Shown here one piece after another: positions 35,101-45,649 of a stretch of DNA of 64,000 nt (position 1 is the first letter of the stretch; every line of letters begins with the position of its first letter). The stretch comes from Meconema thalassinum (lineage: Eukaryota; Arthropoda; Insecta; Orthoptera; Tettigoniidae). The stretch lies in NCBI GenBank assembly GCA_946902985.2, contig CAMPQE020000052.1:1674001-1738000 (forward strand). Direction: 5' to 3'. The notes below the pieces were generated by a model. It was given only the letters and a program-made list of their open reading frames with translations, was not told the origin of the DNA and ran no database searches. The translations under genes and the position numbers were made by a program.

Positions 35101-38079
35101 AAGGAGCTCTCTCCTTTCATCGTTGTCCTTCTTTCTTAGATGCAGGGATCATAACTTCATTCCCAACTGTGTATTTCCATTTAAAAAGGAGGCAACGTTT
35201 CTCCGAAACGTATGGTTTAAATTAAAATACACACGGCATTAGCACAAAAGCATGAATTATTTATATAATAATCCGGGCCGTGAAAGCCTTAATATGCAAA
35301 TTAGAAACCTCTATGGGGAGGAAGTTGTTCGACAATCATCTAAATTTAGTAAGTTGAGGCGAAGAAGGAGCTTTCACCTTTCATCGTTGTCCTTCTTTCT
35401 TAGATGCTGGGATCATAACATCATTCCCAACTGTGTATTTCCATTGAAAAAGGAGGCAAGGTTTCTCCGAAACGTATGGTCTAAATTAAAATACACACGG
35501 CATTAGCCCAAAAGCATGAATTATTTATATAATAATCCGGGCCGTGAAAGCCTTAATATGCAAATTAGAAACCTCTATGGGGAGGAAGTTGTTCGACAAT
35601 CATCTAAATTTAGTAAGTTGAGGCGAAGAAGGAGCTCTCTCCTTTCATTGTTGTCCTTCTTTCTTAGATGCAGGGATCATAACATCATTCCCAACTGTGT
35701 ATTTCCATTTAAAAAGGAGGCAAAGTTTCTCCAAACGTATGGTTTAAATTAAAATACACACGGCATTAGCCCAAAAGCATGAATTATTTATATAATAATT
35801 CGGGCCGTGAAAGCCTTAATATGCAAATTAGAAACCTCTACGGCGAGGAAGTTGTTCGACAATCATCTAAATTTAGTAAGTTGAGGCGAAGAAGGAGCTT
35901 TCTCCTTTCATCGTTGTCCTTCTTTCTTAGATGCAGGGATCATAACATCATTCCCAACTGTGTATTTCCATTGAAAAAGGAGGCAAGGTTTCTCCGAAAC
36001 GTATGGTTTAAATTAAAATACACCCGGCATTAGCCCAAAAGCATGAATTATTTATATAATAATCCGGGCCGTGAAAGCCTAAATATGCAAATTAGAAACT
36101 TCTATGGGGAGGAAGTTGTTCGACAATCATCTAAATTTAGTAAGTTGAGGCGAAGAAGGAGCTCTCTCCTTTCATCGTTGTCCTTCTTTCTTAGATGCAG
36201 GGATCATAACATCATTCCCAACTGTGTATTTCCATTGAAAAAGGAGGCAAGGTTTCTCCGAAACGTATGGTTTAAATTAAAATACACACGGCATTAGCCC
36301 AAAAGCATGAATTATTTATATAATAATCCGGGCCGTGAAAGCCTTAATATGCAAATTAGATACCTCTATGGGGAGGAAGTTGTTCGACAATCATATAAAT
36401 TTAGTAAGTTGAGGCGAAGAAGGAGCTCTCTCCTTTCATCGTTGTCCTTCTTTCTTAGATGCAGGGATCATAACATCATTCCCAACTGTGTATTTCCATT
36501 GAAAAAGGAGGCAAGGTTTCTCCGAAACGTATGGTTTAAATTAAAATACACACGGCATTAGCCCAAAAGCATGAATTATTTATATAATAATCCGGGCCGT
36601 GAAAGCCTTAATATGCACATTAGAAACCTCTATGGGGAGGAAAATGTTCGACAATCATCTAAATTTAGTAAGTTGAGGCGAAGAAGGAGCTCTCTCCTTT
36701 CATCGTTGTCCTTCTTTCTTAGATGCAAGGATCATAACATCATTCCCAACTGTGTATTTCCATTGAAAAAGGAGGCAAGGTTTCTCCGAAACGTATGGTT
36801 TAAATTAAAATACACACGGCATTAGCCCAAAAGCATGAATTATTTATATAATAATCCGGGCCGTGAAAGCCTTAATATGCAAATTAGAAACCTCTATGGG
36901 GAGGAAGTTGTTCGACAATCATCTAAATTTAGTAAGTTGAGACGAAGAAGGAGCTCTCTCCTTTCATCGTTGTCCTTCTTTCTTAGATGCAGGGATCATA
37001 ACATCATTCCCAACTGTGTATTTCCATTGAAAAAGGAGGCAAGGTTTCTCCGAAACGTATGGTTTAAATTAAAATACACACGGCATTAGCCCAAAAGCAT
37101 GAATTATTTATATAATAATCCGGGCCGTGAAAGCCTTAATATGCAAATTAGAAACCTCTATGGGGAGGAAGTTGTTCGACAATCATCTAAATTTAGTAAG
37201 TTGAGGCGAAAAAGGAGCTATCTCCTTTCAACGTTGTCCTTCTTTCTTAGATGCAGGGATCATAACATCATTCCCAACTGTGTATTTCCATTGAAAAAGG
37301 AGGCAAGGTTTCTCCGAAACGTATGGTTTAAATTAAAATACACACGGCATTAGCCCAAAATCATGAATTATTTATATAATAATCCGGGCCGTGAAAGCCT
37401 TAATATGCACATTAGAAACCTCTATGGGGAGGAAGTTGTTTGACATTCATCTACATTTAGTAAGTTGAGGCGAAAAAGGAGCTCTCTCCTTTCATCGTTG
37501 TCCTTCTTTCTTAGATGCAGGGATCATAACATCATTCCCAACTGTGTATTTCCATTGAAAAAGGAGGCAAGGTTTCTCCGAAACGTATGGTTTAAATTAA
37601 AATACACACGGCATTAGCCCAAAAGCATGAATTATTTATATAATAATCCGGGCCGTGAAAGCCTTAATATGCAAATTAGAAACCTCTATGGGGAGGAAGT
37701 TGTTCGACAATCATCTACATTTAGTAAGTTGAGGCGAAGAAGGAGCTCTCTCCTTTCATCGTTGTCCTTCCTTCTTAGATGCAGGGATCATAACATTGTT
37801 CCCAACTGAGTATTTCCATTGAAAAAGGAGGCAAGGTTTCTCCGAAACGTATGGTTTAAATTAAAATACACACGGCATTAGCCCAAAAGCATGAATTATT
37901 TATATAATAATCCGGGCCGTGAAAGCCTTAATATGCAAATTAGAAACCTCTATGGGGAGGAAGTTGTTCGACAATCATCTAAATTTAGTAAGTTGAGGCG
38001 AAGAAGGAGCTTTCTCCTTTCATCGTTGTCCTTCTTTCTTAGATGCAGGGATCATAACATCATTCCCAACTGTGTATTT

Positions 38080-38118
38080 CCATTGAAAAAGGAGGCAAGG
38101 TTTCTCCGAAACGTATGG
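38080..38118 (+). ncRNA. Hammerhead-like fold in a satellite unit (representative copy)
   Basis: CCA (38080-38082) can pair with TGG (38116-38118) as helix I. TTGAAAA (38083-38089) occupies the position of the CUGANGA core. One extra A follows, as in the Penelope copy. GGAG (38091-38094) pairs with CTCC (38104-38107) as helix II. GAAA (38108-38111) is intact. ACGT then gives a one-pair helix III and a GTA cleavage triplet. Compared with the Penelope motif, both helices have different bases but keep pairing, and C3-G8 is replaced by U-A. Activity is unproven; the consensus core is altered in every unit I looked at. Confidence 0.45.
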
Positions 38119-38693
38119 TTTAAATTAAAATACACACGGCATTAGCCCAAAAGCATGAATTATTTATATAATAATCCGGGCTGTGAAAGCCTTAATATGC
38201 AAATTAGAAACCTCTATGGGGAGGAAGTTGTTCGACAATCATCTAAATTTAGTAAGTTGAGGCGAAGAAGGAGCTCTCTCCTTTCAGCGTTGTCCTTCTT
38301 TCTTAGATGCAGGGATCATAACATCATTCCCAACTGTGTATTTCCATTGAAAAAGGAGGCAAGGTTTCTCCGAAACGTATGGTTTAAATTAAAATACACA
38401 CGGCATTAGCCCAAAAGCATGAATTATTTATATAATAATCCGGGCCGTGAAAGCCTTAATATGCAAATTAGAAACCTCTATGGGGAGGAAGTTGTTCGAC
38501 AATCATCTAAATTTAGTAAGTTGAGACGAAGAAGGAGCTCTCTCCTTTCATCGTTGTCCTTCTTTCTTAGATGCAGGGATCATAACATCATTCCCAACTG
38601 TGTATTTCCATTGAAAAAGGAGGCAAGGTTTCTCCGAAACGTATGGTTTAAATTAAAATACACACGGCATTAACCCAAAAGCATGAATTATTT

Positions 38694-38697
38694 ATAT
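38694..38697. repeat. Target-site duplication ATAT, left
   Basis: ATAT precedes the 5' LTR and follows the 3' LTR at 45348-45351. An undisturbed satellite unit has a single ATAT at this position. Confidence 0.9.
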
Positions 38698-39385
38698 TGT
38701 TACGGCTGTGAGTTTGTGTCATCACTCGCCGCGTGAGTCACAACTGCCCCAGGGCTGGGCTGTGCCCTGCCTCCTGTATTGCGCGCGCCTTATGCAACAG
38801 GGCTACTAGGACAAAGGGATAGTCCAGAACATTCGTAACTGGACCAGCGCTTGAAACCTCGAGAAGCCGTGGACTCTGGATGGATCTAGAAGCATTTATT
38901 GAGTCACCGGCCGGCTATATAAGAGTGACCCGTCAAGCAGTGGTTTTTGTTGTATTTTACGAGCTAGTGTGAGCGATTATCGTGAGCGACAGAAGTGTGG
39001 TGACTTGCGAAACCCCTAGTGGAGCGGGGAAGTGAGACTCCTACAGAGGAACTGTGTTTTGAGCGAGTGAAGCTGATTCTCTTGACACGAGGAAGTGATT
39101 GTGGTGCTTGTGAAACAGTTAGTGACAGAGCTAGTGCAGCTATTTCGAGCTAGCGTACGGGGCCACCTCATTACGAGGGATTAACTGTGGTCTGTTGACA
39201 AGTGAAAGGGGAAGTATTCTCGACTTGAGGAAACTGGAGTAAGCAAATAATTGCTATTTGCTGTTGAGTAGTGTATATTTCTGGCCACAATAAAGTTAAT
39301 TATTTCTTTAAGCAGTAATTGGTGTTGTGCTTCCTACCCACCGTAATCCAGTTAACAAAAGTGCCACTAGGGGTGGCACGTAACA
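38698..39385 (+). repeat. 5' LTR
   Basis: Starts TGTTACGGCTGTG and ends CACGTAACA. Contains a TATATAA box (38916-38922), an AATAAA signal (39289-39294) and a perfect 7-bp stem GTGCCAC / GTGGCAC (39361-39379) close to its end. The primer-binding region begins just after it with TGGTGTCAGAAGCCGG at about 39388. Confidence 0.95.
38916..38922 (+). promoter_or_regulatory. TATA box of the 5' LTR
   Basis: TATATAAG lies in GGCCGGCTATATAAGAGTGA, a suitable spot for the U3/R border. The same motif is at 44877-44883 in the 3' LTR. Confidence 0.65.
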
Positions 39386-39484
39386 ACTGGTGTCAGAAGC
39401 CGGATTACGAACTCAAGCACAACACCTGACGGTCCTGGTTTCAAAACCCAAGCAGGTCATTTTCTCTAATTTCCCTGTGAGTGC

Positions 39485-41020
39485 ATGCCCTTTACAAGAC
39501 AAACAACTAAAATGGAGGAGAAATTGGCAGCATTGCTAGAAAAGTTAACTGGCATGGAAGACGGCCAGAAGAAATTAGCCAAGGACCTGAAGGATGACCT
39601 GAAGAAGATGGAAGACGGCCAGAAGAAGATGGAAGACGGCCAGAAGAAATTAGCCAAGGACCTGAAGGATGACCTGAAGAAGATGGAAGACGGCCAGAAG
39701 AAGTTAGCCGAGGACCTAACTGCCAAACTAGAAAATGGCCAGAAGAAGTTAGCCGAGGACCTGAAGAAATTAGAACTGGGTCTGCGTGAGGAAGTCACGG
39801 CAGTGGAAAAGAAGTTCGACGCCTTACAAGTGGAAGTTGCCGAGCTGCGCCAACGCCCGTTGATGGGGGTGGAGGAGAAATTCAACGTCTTACAAAAGGA
39901 AGTTGCCGAGCTGCGCCAACGCCCACTGACGGGGGTGGAGGAGAAATTCAACGCCTTGCAAGTGGAAGTTGCCGAGCTGTGCCAACGACCGCTGATGGGG
40001 GTGGAGGAGAAATTCAACGCCTTACAAGTGGAAGTTGCCGAGCTGTGCCAACGCCCGCTGATGGGGGTGGAGGAGAAATTCAACGCCTTACAAAAGGAAG
40101 TTGCCGAGCTGCGCCAACGCCCACTGACGGGGGTGGAGGAGAAATTCAACGCTCTACGACAGGAATTTGCCGAGCTGCGCCAACGCCCGCCCACCGTTAC
40201 ACCGGGAATATCAGGAACGGGACATAGCAGAGTGACGCCCCCAACCTTCGACGGAAAGGTCCCGTGGAGCACCTACTTACGTCAGTTCGAGGTGGCCTGT
40301 TCCATAAATAACTGGAACAACACAGAAAAGGCTACAGCTCTCATTGTAGCGCTGAGAGGTGACGCCCTTAACGTCCTTCAGGCCATCCCGACTGGATCCC
40401 AGGACTACGCTTCCCTGATCGCCCATTTGAAGTCCCGATATGGAGATAGCCATCTTCAGCAGGCCTATCAGATGCAGCTCCGGACCCGGGTACAGAAGAA
40501 CGCGGAAACCCTGCAGGAGTTCGAGATGGACATCGCACGCCTCGTAAGGCTCGCCTACCCAAAAGCGCCGGCCGACTTTCTGGAGCAGATAGCGACGCAG
40601 ACTTTCACCGACGGGCTACGGGACTCGGACACTCAACAGGCGCTGCGTCTCGCGCGCAATAAGACCCTGGCAGATGCGCTGAGCCACGCACTTGAATTCG
40701 AGACGGCAAAACAGGCATCCAGAATGCACGCGCGGGTGAGTCAAGTGGACGTCGACGAACCAGTAAAAACCAACGAGACCAAGCCCCTGGCCGACGAATT
40801 AATGGAGGCGCTAAGCCGTTTCTTCGATAGTCGCGGTACCACCAGCAACGACACAGCCGGAAGACAACCAGAGAGGCGGCCCGGAAGAGGACTACCGACC
40901 TGCTGGGCCTGCGGTAAGAAAGGCCACCTGAGCAAGGACTGCGGTGATCGCCGCCGCCAAGGGTACCCGACGGGAAATCAGTCGTCTGAAAACCGCGCGG
41001 CCCAGGGAAACGAGTATTAG
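39485..41020 (+). CDS. gag: Gypsy Gag protein
   Basis: 511 codons, intact, starting at the ATG at 39485. The N-terminal third is strongly helical: KKMEDGQKK-type repeats (39550-39780) and then six repeats of 22 residues with the core EEKFNALQ.EVAEL.QRP (about 39805-40195). These probably form a coiled coil. The middle part (about 40230-40720) matches the retrotransposon capsid domain: WSTYLRQFEVA, WNNTEKATALIVAL, and a later FTDGLRD. A CCHC zinc knuckle, CWACGKKGHLSKDC, lies near 40905. Gag packages RNA in the particle. The stop is TAG at 41018-41020. A frameshift signal just before it feeds into pol. Confidence 0.92.
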   Translation: MPFTRQTTKMEEKLAALLEKLTGMEDGQKKLAKDLKDDLKKMEDGQKKMEDGQKKLAKDLKDDLKKMEDGQKKLAEDLTAKLENGQKKLAEDLKKLELGLREEVTAVEKKFDALQVEVAELRQRPLMGVEEKFNVLQKEVAELRQRPLTGVEEKFNALQVEVAELCQRPLMGVEEKFNALQVEVAELCQRPLMGVEEKFNALQKEVAELRQRPLTGVEEKFNALRQEFAELRQRPPTVTPGISGTGHSRVTPPTFDGKVPWSTYLRQFEVACSINNWNNTEKATALIVALRGDALNVLQAIPTGSQDYASLIAHLKSRYGDSHLQQAYQMQLRTRVQKNAETLQEFEMDIARLVRLAYPKAPADFLEQIATQTFTDGLRDSDTQQALRLARNKTLADALSHALEFETAKQASRMHARVSQVDVDEPVKTNETKPLADELMEALSRFFDSRGTTSNDTAGRQPERRPGRGLPTCWACGKKGHLSKDCGDRRRQGYPTGNQSSENRAAQGNEY

Positions 41021-41046
41021 CCAGCCTTGGGGGGCAAAGGTTGGCT
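41005..41046 (+). promoter_or_regulatory. Programmed -1 frameshift signal at the gag/pol border
   Basis: In the gag frame the codons read CAG GGA AAC, giving the X XXY YYZ heptamer GGGAAAC (41005-41011). Slipping by -1 enters a frame with no stop into pol (CGA GTA TTA GCC). After a 7-nt spacer an 8-bp hairpin can form: AGCCAGCC (41019-41026) with GGTTGGCT (41039-41046), including one G-U pair and a 12-nt loop. Gag would terminate 7 nt after the heptamer without the slip. Confidence 0.8.
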
Positions 41047-44000
41047 TGTGACAGTCGTCAAGCCCCAGCAGTCCAAGTGCGTGTGACGAAGTTACGGAGG
41101 GACAATAGCAGCCTGATGGTCGACGGAGTCGTCAACGGAGTGAGCTGGCCCATGCTGATCGACACGGGAGCGTCGAGGACCATCGTCAATCCCACCGTGA
41201 TCCCGAAGTGGAGAGTGCAACCCACACAAAGGAACCTCCAGCTAATAACCGCGACCGGAGAGACCGCACCGGTACATGGCGAAGCATCACTGGAGCTCGT
41301 CATTGGTCGACGGGCGGTGAAGCATCCAGTGCTTGTGGCTGACGTATCAAACGAAGTGATCATCGGACTGGACTTCCTGGACCAGAACAACATCATCTTG
41401 GACTTGAGTACCAACACTCTGCACTTCGGAGGTGAGGAACTTGCTTTGCAACCAGCACACGAGGCCGTCACCGCACGACGAGTAAGGCTGAGAGAGGACG
41501 TCATCGTTCCTGCCAGGACGGAGGTGAGCGCCGCCGTAATTGTCGACGGAACTGCTGAGGGAGTGGCGGCTGTCATCGAGCCAAAATATGAGGACATCCA
41601 GACAAAAGGATTGCTAGTTGCCAAGACCCTCATCAACACGACGCCTCGGCCGTACGTCCGCCTGTCCAACCTGAACGACTACGATATTACGGTTCACCGG
41701 GACACCAACCTAGGAGTCTGCGAGCCCGTTACCTGGATTGCCCACATCACAGAAACGACGGACGGACACCTGCAGACGGACAACCGAAGAAGACGCGCCC
41801 TGCCAGAAGAGCTACAGAAGCTGTACCAAGGATCCCAGGACCATTTAGACAAAGAGCAATCACGCCATCTTCAGGACCTGCTACGCGAATTCCAGGATGT
41901 CTTCTCCGTGGGGACCAAGGACTTCGGCAGGACAAGCTTGGTCAGCACAGAATCGACGTTGGGGACAGCGCACCGATTAGGGCCCCATTCCGACGTGTCC
42001 CGCTCGCCAAGCAAGCCGAAGTCGACCGGATGGTAGAAGAGTTGAAGGAGCAAGGGGTGAACGAGCCATCACATAGTCCTTGGAGTTCTCCGGTCGTGCT
42101 TGTGAAGAAGAAGGACGGTTCCACCAGGTTCTGCGTGGACTACAGGCGGGTGAACGACGTCACGAAGAAGGACAGCTACGCTCTACCCCGGATCGACGAC
42201 ACGCTGGACACCATATCAGGGTCAATATGGTTCTCCACCTTGGATTTGAAGAGTGGCTACTGGCAGGTGGAGGTCCACCCTAAGGACCGCGAGAAAACGG
42301 CATTCTCTGTGGGCAGCGGGCTCTGGCAGTTCACCGTCATGCCATTCGGTCTGTGCAACGCCCCTGCGACCTTCGAAAGGCTAATGGAGTCCATTCTGAG
42401 GGGACTACACTGGAAGACCTGCCTGGTCTACCTAGACGACGTCATCGTTCTGGGGAGGAGCTTCGAGGAGCACTACAGCAACCTGAAGGAGATCTTGCTG
42501 AAGCTACGGGCTGCCCAGCTGAAGTTGAGCCCCCAAGAAGTGTCAGCTCTTCCAGAAGCGGGTCCAGTACCTTGGGCATATCGTCTCCGAGGAAGGGGTG
42601 CGCACCGACCCAGAGAAGACTGCAGCTGTGAGGGAGTGGCCAGTTCCGAAGGACCAGTCCCAACTACGAAGCTTCCTGGGACTCTGCACTTATTACCGTC
42701 GCTTCGTGAGGGGATTCGCCGACATCGCCAAACCTTTACATCGACTGACTGAGAAGGACCAACTCTTCACGTGGACAGCAGAATGCCACAGTGCCTTCGA
42801 ACAACTAAAGCAGGCTCTGTGCACCGCGCCTATTTTGGCCTACCCCAGACCTGGAACAAGGTTCATCGTCGATACCGATGCCAGCGACTTTGGCATAGGG
42901 GGAATCCTGTCGCAAGTAGTGGACGGCGAGGAAAGAGTAGTGGCCTACTTCAGCAAGGCCTTGTCAAAGCCAGAAAGGAACTACTGCGTCACCAGGAAGG
43001 AGGTGCTCGCCATCGTGAAGACCATTGAACACTTCCACAAGTACCTGTACGGGCAAGAATTTCTCATCAGGACCGACCATGCATCCCTGCGGTGGCTCCT
43101 GAACTTCAAGCAGCCCGAGGGTCAACTCGCGCGGTGGTTAGAGAGGCTTCAACAGTACAACTTTGAGATTCAGCACAGGAAAGGCCAACTGCATTCTAAC
43201 GCCGACGCCCTGTCACGAAGACCGTGCCCCGAAGACTGCACCTTCTGTACTAGGAGGGAGGAGAACACCGGGATACAGTGCCGAAGGACTACTGTGGAAC
43301 TTCAAGGGAGCTAGAGCCGCGAATCTTTCACGCGGGCACAAGCAGAAGATGATGACCTGGGACTGATAGCCGAATGGAAGGGGGCTGTGTCCCCAGACGC
43401 GGGTGGAACATTGTGAGTGACTGCAGCCCAAAGTTTAAGTCCTACTGGGCGCAGTGGGACTCGCTGATTGTAAGGGATGGCCTCATCTGCCGCGCCTGGG
43501 AGAGCACCGACGGGAAGACATATCGGGAACAAGTCGTCGTTCCAAAGGCTATGACGGAGGAAGTCCTGAAGGAAGTTCATGGAGGATCATCTGGAGGACA
43601 CCTAGGGATAAAGAAGACCCTGGAGAAGCTGAGAGAGCGGTTCTACTGGATCGGATGCCGAACAGACGTGGAGAACCACTGCGCGAGATGCCACGATTGC
43701 GCAGCCAGCAAGGGCCCAGGACGAAGACGACGGGGTCCACTGAAGACCTACAACGTGGGTGGCCCCATGGAAAGAGTGGCCATCGATGTTGCTGGGCCAT
43801 TCCCGTTAAGCGAGGCAGGGAACCGCTACATATTAGTCGTCAGCGACTACTTTACCAAATGGCCGGAGGCGTATGCGCTCCCTAACCAAGAAGCCGCGAC
43901 GATCGCAGCGACCCTGGTGAAGGAATTCGTCAGCCGGTACGGAGTACCCCTGGAGCTGCACTCCGACCAAGGGAGGAACTTCGAGTCGCAGGTGTTCCAG

Positions 44001-44621
44001 AACCTATGCCAGCTGCTGGGAATCCGGAAGACAAGGACAACGCCGCTACACCCTCAGTCCGACGGGATGGTAGAGCGATTCAATCGCACCATCGAGAACC
44101 ATCTCCGAATAGTTGTCAGCGAGCACCAGAGGGATTGGGACAAGCATCTTCCACTATTTCTCCTGGCCTACCGCGCCGCCGTGCATGAAGCCACCGGGTG
44201 CACACCAGCCCGGGCCATGATTGGGAGGGAGCTCCGTCTACCCGTCGATCTTGCCTTCGGCCGACCTGGGAACGATCCGATCCCGGTAAGCCAGTATTGT
44301 CAAGAACTGGTCGACCAACTGGAGGACGTGCACGCGTTCGCGAGGAGGAAACTGCGGATCGAGACCGACCGAATGAAGACCCGATACGACCAGCAGACGG
44401 ATGCCGGAGGATTCCAGGAGATCGACCTGGTCTGGCTCTTCAACCCATTACGGAAGAAAGGCCTGTCACCCAAACTGCAGAAGTCCTGGGAGGGCCCGTA
44501 CCGAGTCGTGAAACGAATCAACGATGTCGTCTACAGTATCCAGCGGAGCCCGAGGGCGAAGATGAAGATCGTGCATCGAGATCGCCTGGCAGCCTACGGA
44601 GGGACACAGACGGACCAATGA
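41011..44621 (+). pseudogene. pol: Gypsy Pol (protease, RT, RNase H, integrase), frameshifted
   Basis: Protease: LIDTGASRTIV near 41155. Reverse transcriptase: WSSPVVLVKKKDGS, then FSTLDLKSGYWQ, MPFGLCNAPATF and catalytic YLDDVI near 42430. RNase H: FIVDTDASDFGIG near 42865 and RTDHASLRWLL near 43070. Integrase: an HHCC zinc region (HGGSSGGHLG...CARCHDC, 43577-43710), DVAGPFPL near 43787, HSDQGRNFES near 43960 and DGMVERFNR near 44060, giving the D,D,E triad. Breaks: a 1-bp loss near 41936-41942, a 1-bp gain in a C run near 42530-42537, and at least two shifts in 43300-43400. These interrupt the frame although the LTRs are nearly identical, so residual assembly indels are possible. Confidence 0.88.
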
Positions 44622-44646
44622 TTGATCGGGACGATCAGCCTTTTTA

Positions 44647-44658
44647 GGAAGGGGGTGG
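44647..44658 (+). promoter_or_regulatory. Polypurine tract
   Basis: AGGAAGGGGGTG and a final G lie directly before the 3' LTR (TGTTACGG at 44659), the usual plus-strand priming site. Confidence 0.75.
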
Positions 44659-45347
44659 TGTTACGGCTGTGAGTTTGTGTCATCACTCGCCGCGTGAGTC
44701 ACAACTGCCCCAGGGCTGGGCTGTGCCCTGCCTCCTGTATTGCGCGCGCCTTATGCAACAGGGCTACTAGGACAAAGGGATAGTCCAGAACATTCGTGAC
44801 TGGACCAGCGCTGGAAACCTCGAGAAGCCGTGGACTATGGATGGATCTAGAAGCATTTATTGAGTCACCGGCCGGCTATATAAGAGTGACCCGTCAAGCA
44901 GTGGTTGTTGTTGTATTTTACGAGCTAGTGTGAGCGATTATCGTGAGCGACAGAAGTGTGGTGACTTGCGAAACCCCTAGTGGAGCGGGGAAGTGAGACT
45001 CCTACAGAGGAACTGTGTTTTGAGCGAGTGAAGCTGATTCTCTTGACACCGAGGAAGTGATTGTGGTGCTTGTGAAACAGTGAGTGACAGAGCTAGTGCA
45101 GCTATTTCGAGCTAGCGTACGGGGCCACCTCATTACGAGGGATTAACTGTGGTCTGTTGACAAGTGAAAGGGGAAGTATTCTCGACTTGAGGAAACTGGA
45201 GTAAGCAAATAATTGCTATTTGCTGTTGAGTAGTGTATATTTCTGGCCACAATAAAGTTAATTATTTCTTTAAGCAGTAATTGGTGTTGTGCTTCCTACC
45301 CACCGTAATCCAGTTAACAAAAGTGCCACTAGGGGTGGCACGTAACA
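44659..45347 (+). repeat. 3' LTR
   Basis: 689 bp, nearly identical to the 5' LTR. Differences include CGTAACTGG/CGTGACTGG, GACTCTGG/GACTATGG, GGTTTTTG/GGTTGTTG and a 1-bp indel near 45050. It is followed by the ATAT duplication (45348-45351) and the rest of the broken satellite unit. Confidence 0.95.
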
Positions 45348-45649
45348 ATATAATAATCCGGGCCGTGAAAGCCTTAATATGCAAATTAGAAACCTCTATG
45401 GGGAGGAAGTTGTTCGACAATCATCTAAATTTAGTAAGTTGAGGCGAAGAAGGAGCTCTCTCCTTTCATCTTTGTCCTTCTTTCTTAGATGCAGGGATCA
45501 TAACATCATTCCCAACTGTGTATTTCCATTGAAAAAGGAGGCAAGGTTTCTTCGAAACGTATGGTTTAAATTAAAATACACACGGCATTAGCTCAAAAGC
45601 ATGAATTATTTATATAATAATCCGGGCCGAGAAAGCCTTAATATGCAAA
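45348..45649 (+). repeat. 264-bp satellite, block right of the Gypsy element
   Basis: Completes the unit broken at 38697 and adds part of a further unit, ending at CCTTAATATGCAAAT. The left block also begins inside the same segment (GCCTTAATATGCAAATTAG at 32117), so both ends of the array lie at nearly the same unit position. Confidence 0.9.

Larger units (their letters stand above)
32117..38697 (+). repeat. 264-bp satellite derived from a Penelope-like element (main block)
   Basis: About 25 head-to-tail units, nearly all 264 bp (a few 263 or 265). Unit landmarks: GCATGAATTATTTATATAAT, CCGGGCCGTGAAAGCC, TGCAGGGATCATAACATC and CGAAACGTATGG. Units differ by only a few substitutions. The part from about CCATTGAAAAAGG to AGCCCAAAA matches the Penelope tail at 785-855. 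Most units keep an 84-codon open frame with an RCRDHNIIPN motif that resembles the N-terminal part of Penelope-like proteins, fused directly to the 3' tail. The unit therefore looks like an internally deleted Penelope element that was amplified in tandem. The array is broken at 38697 by the Gypsy element. Confidence 0.9.
38698..45347 (+). mobile_element. Ty3/Gypsy LTR retrotransposon, full length
   Basis: 6650 bp, bounded by LTRs of 688 and 689 bp (TGTTAC...GTAACA) and a 4-bp duplication. Domain order gag, protease, reverse transcriptase, RNase H, integrase is that of Ty3/Gypsy. No envelope gene is present. The LTRs differ at about six or seven positions (roughly 1%), so the insertion is recent. 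The element lies in a satellite unit in intron 4 of the zinc-finger gene and is antisense to that gene. Confidence 0.95.

Noticed and set aside
32117..38697. CRISPR array or repeat-protein gene
   Set aside because: Units are directly abutting with no unique spacers. Each open frame ends at its own stop, and the genome is eukaryotic.
39466..40272. A 268-codon minus-strand frame opposite gag
   Set aside because: It is the antisense of the repetitive coiled-coil region of gag; low-complexity Ser/Phe-rich product with no domain.
41058..44647. Several long frames in other phases across the Gypsy pol region
   Set aside because: GC-rich coding DNA gives long shadow frames; only the described frames carry protease, RT, RNase H and integrase motifs.
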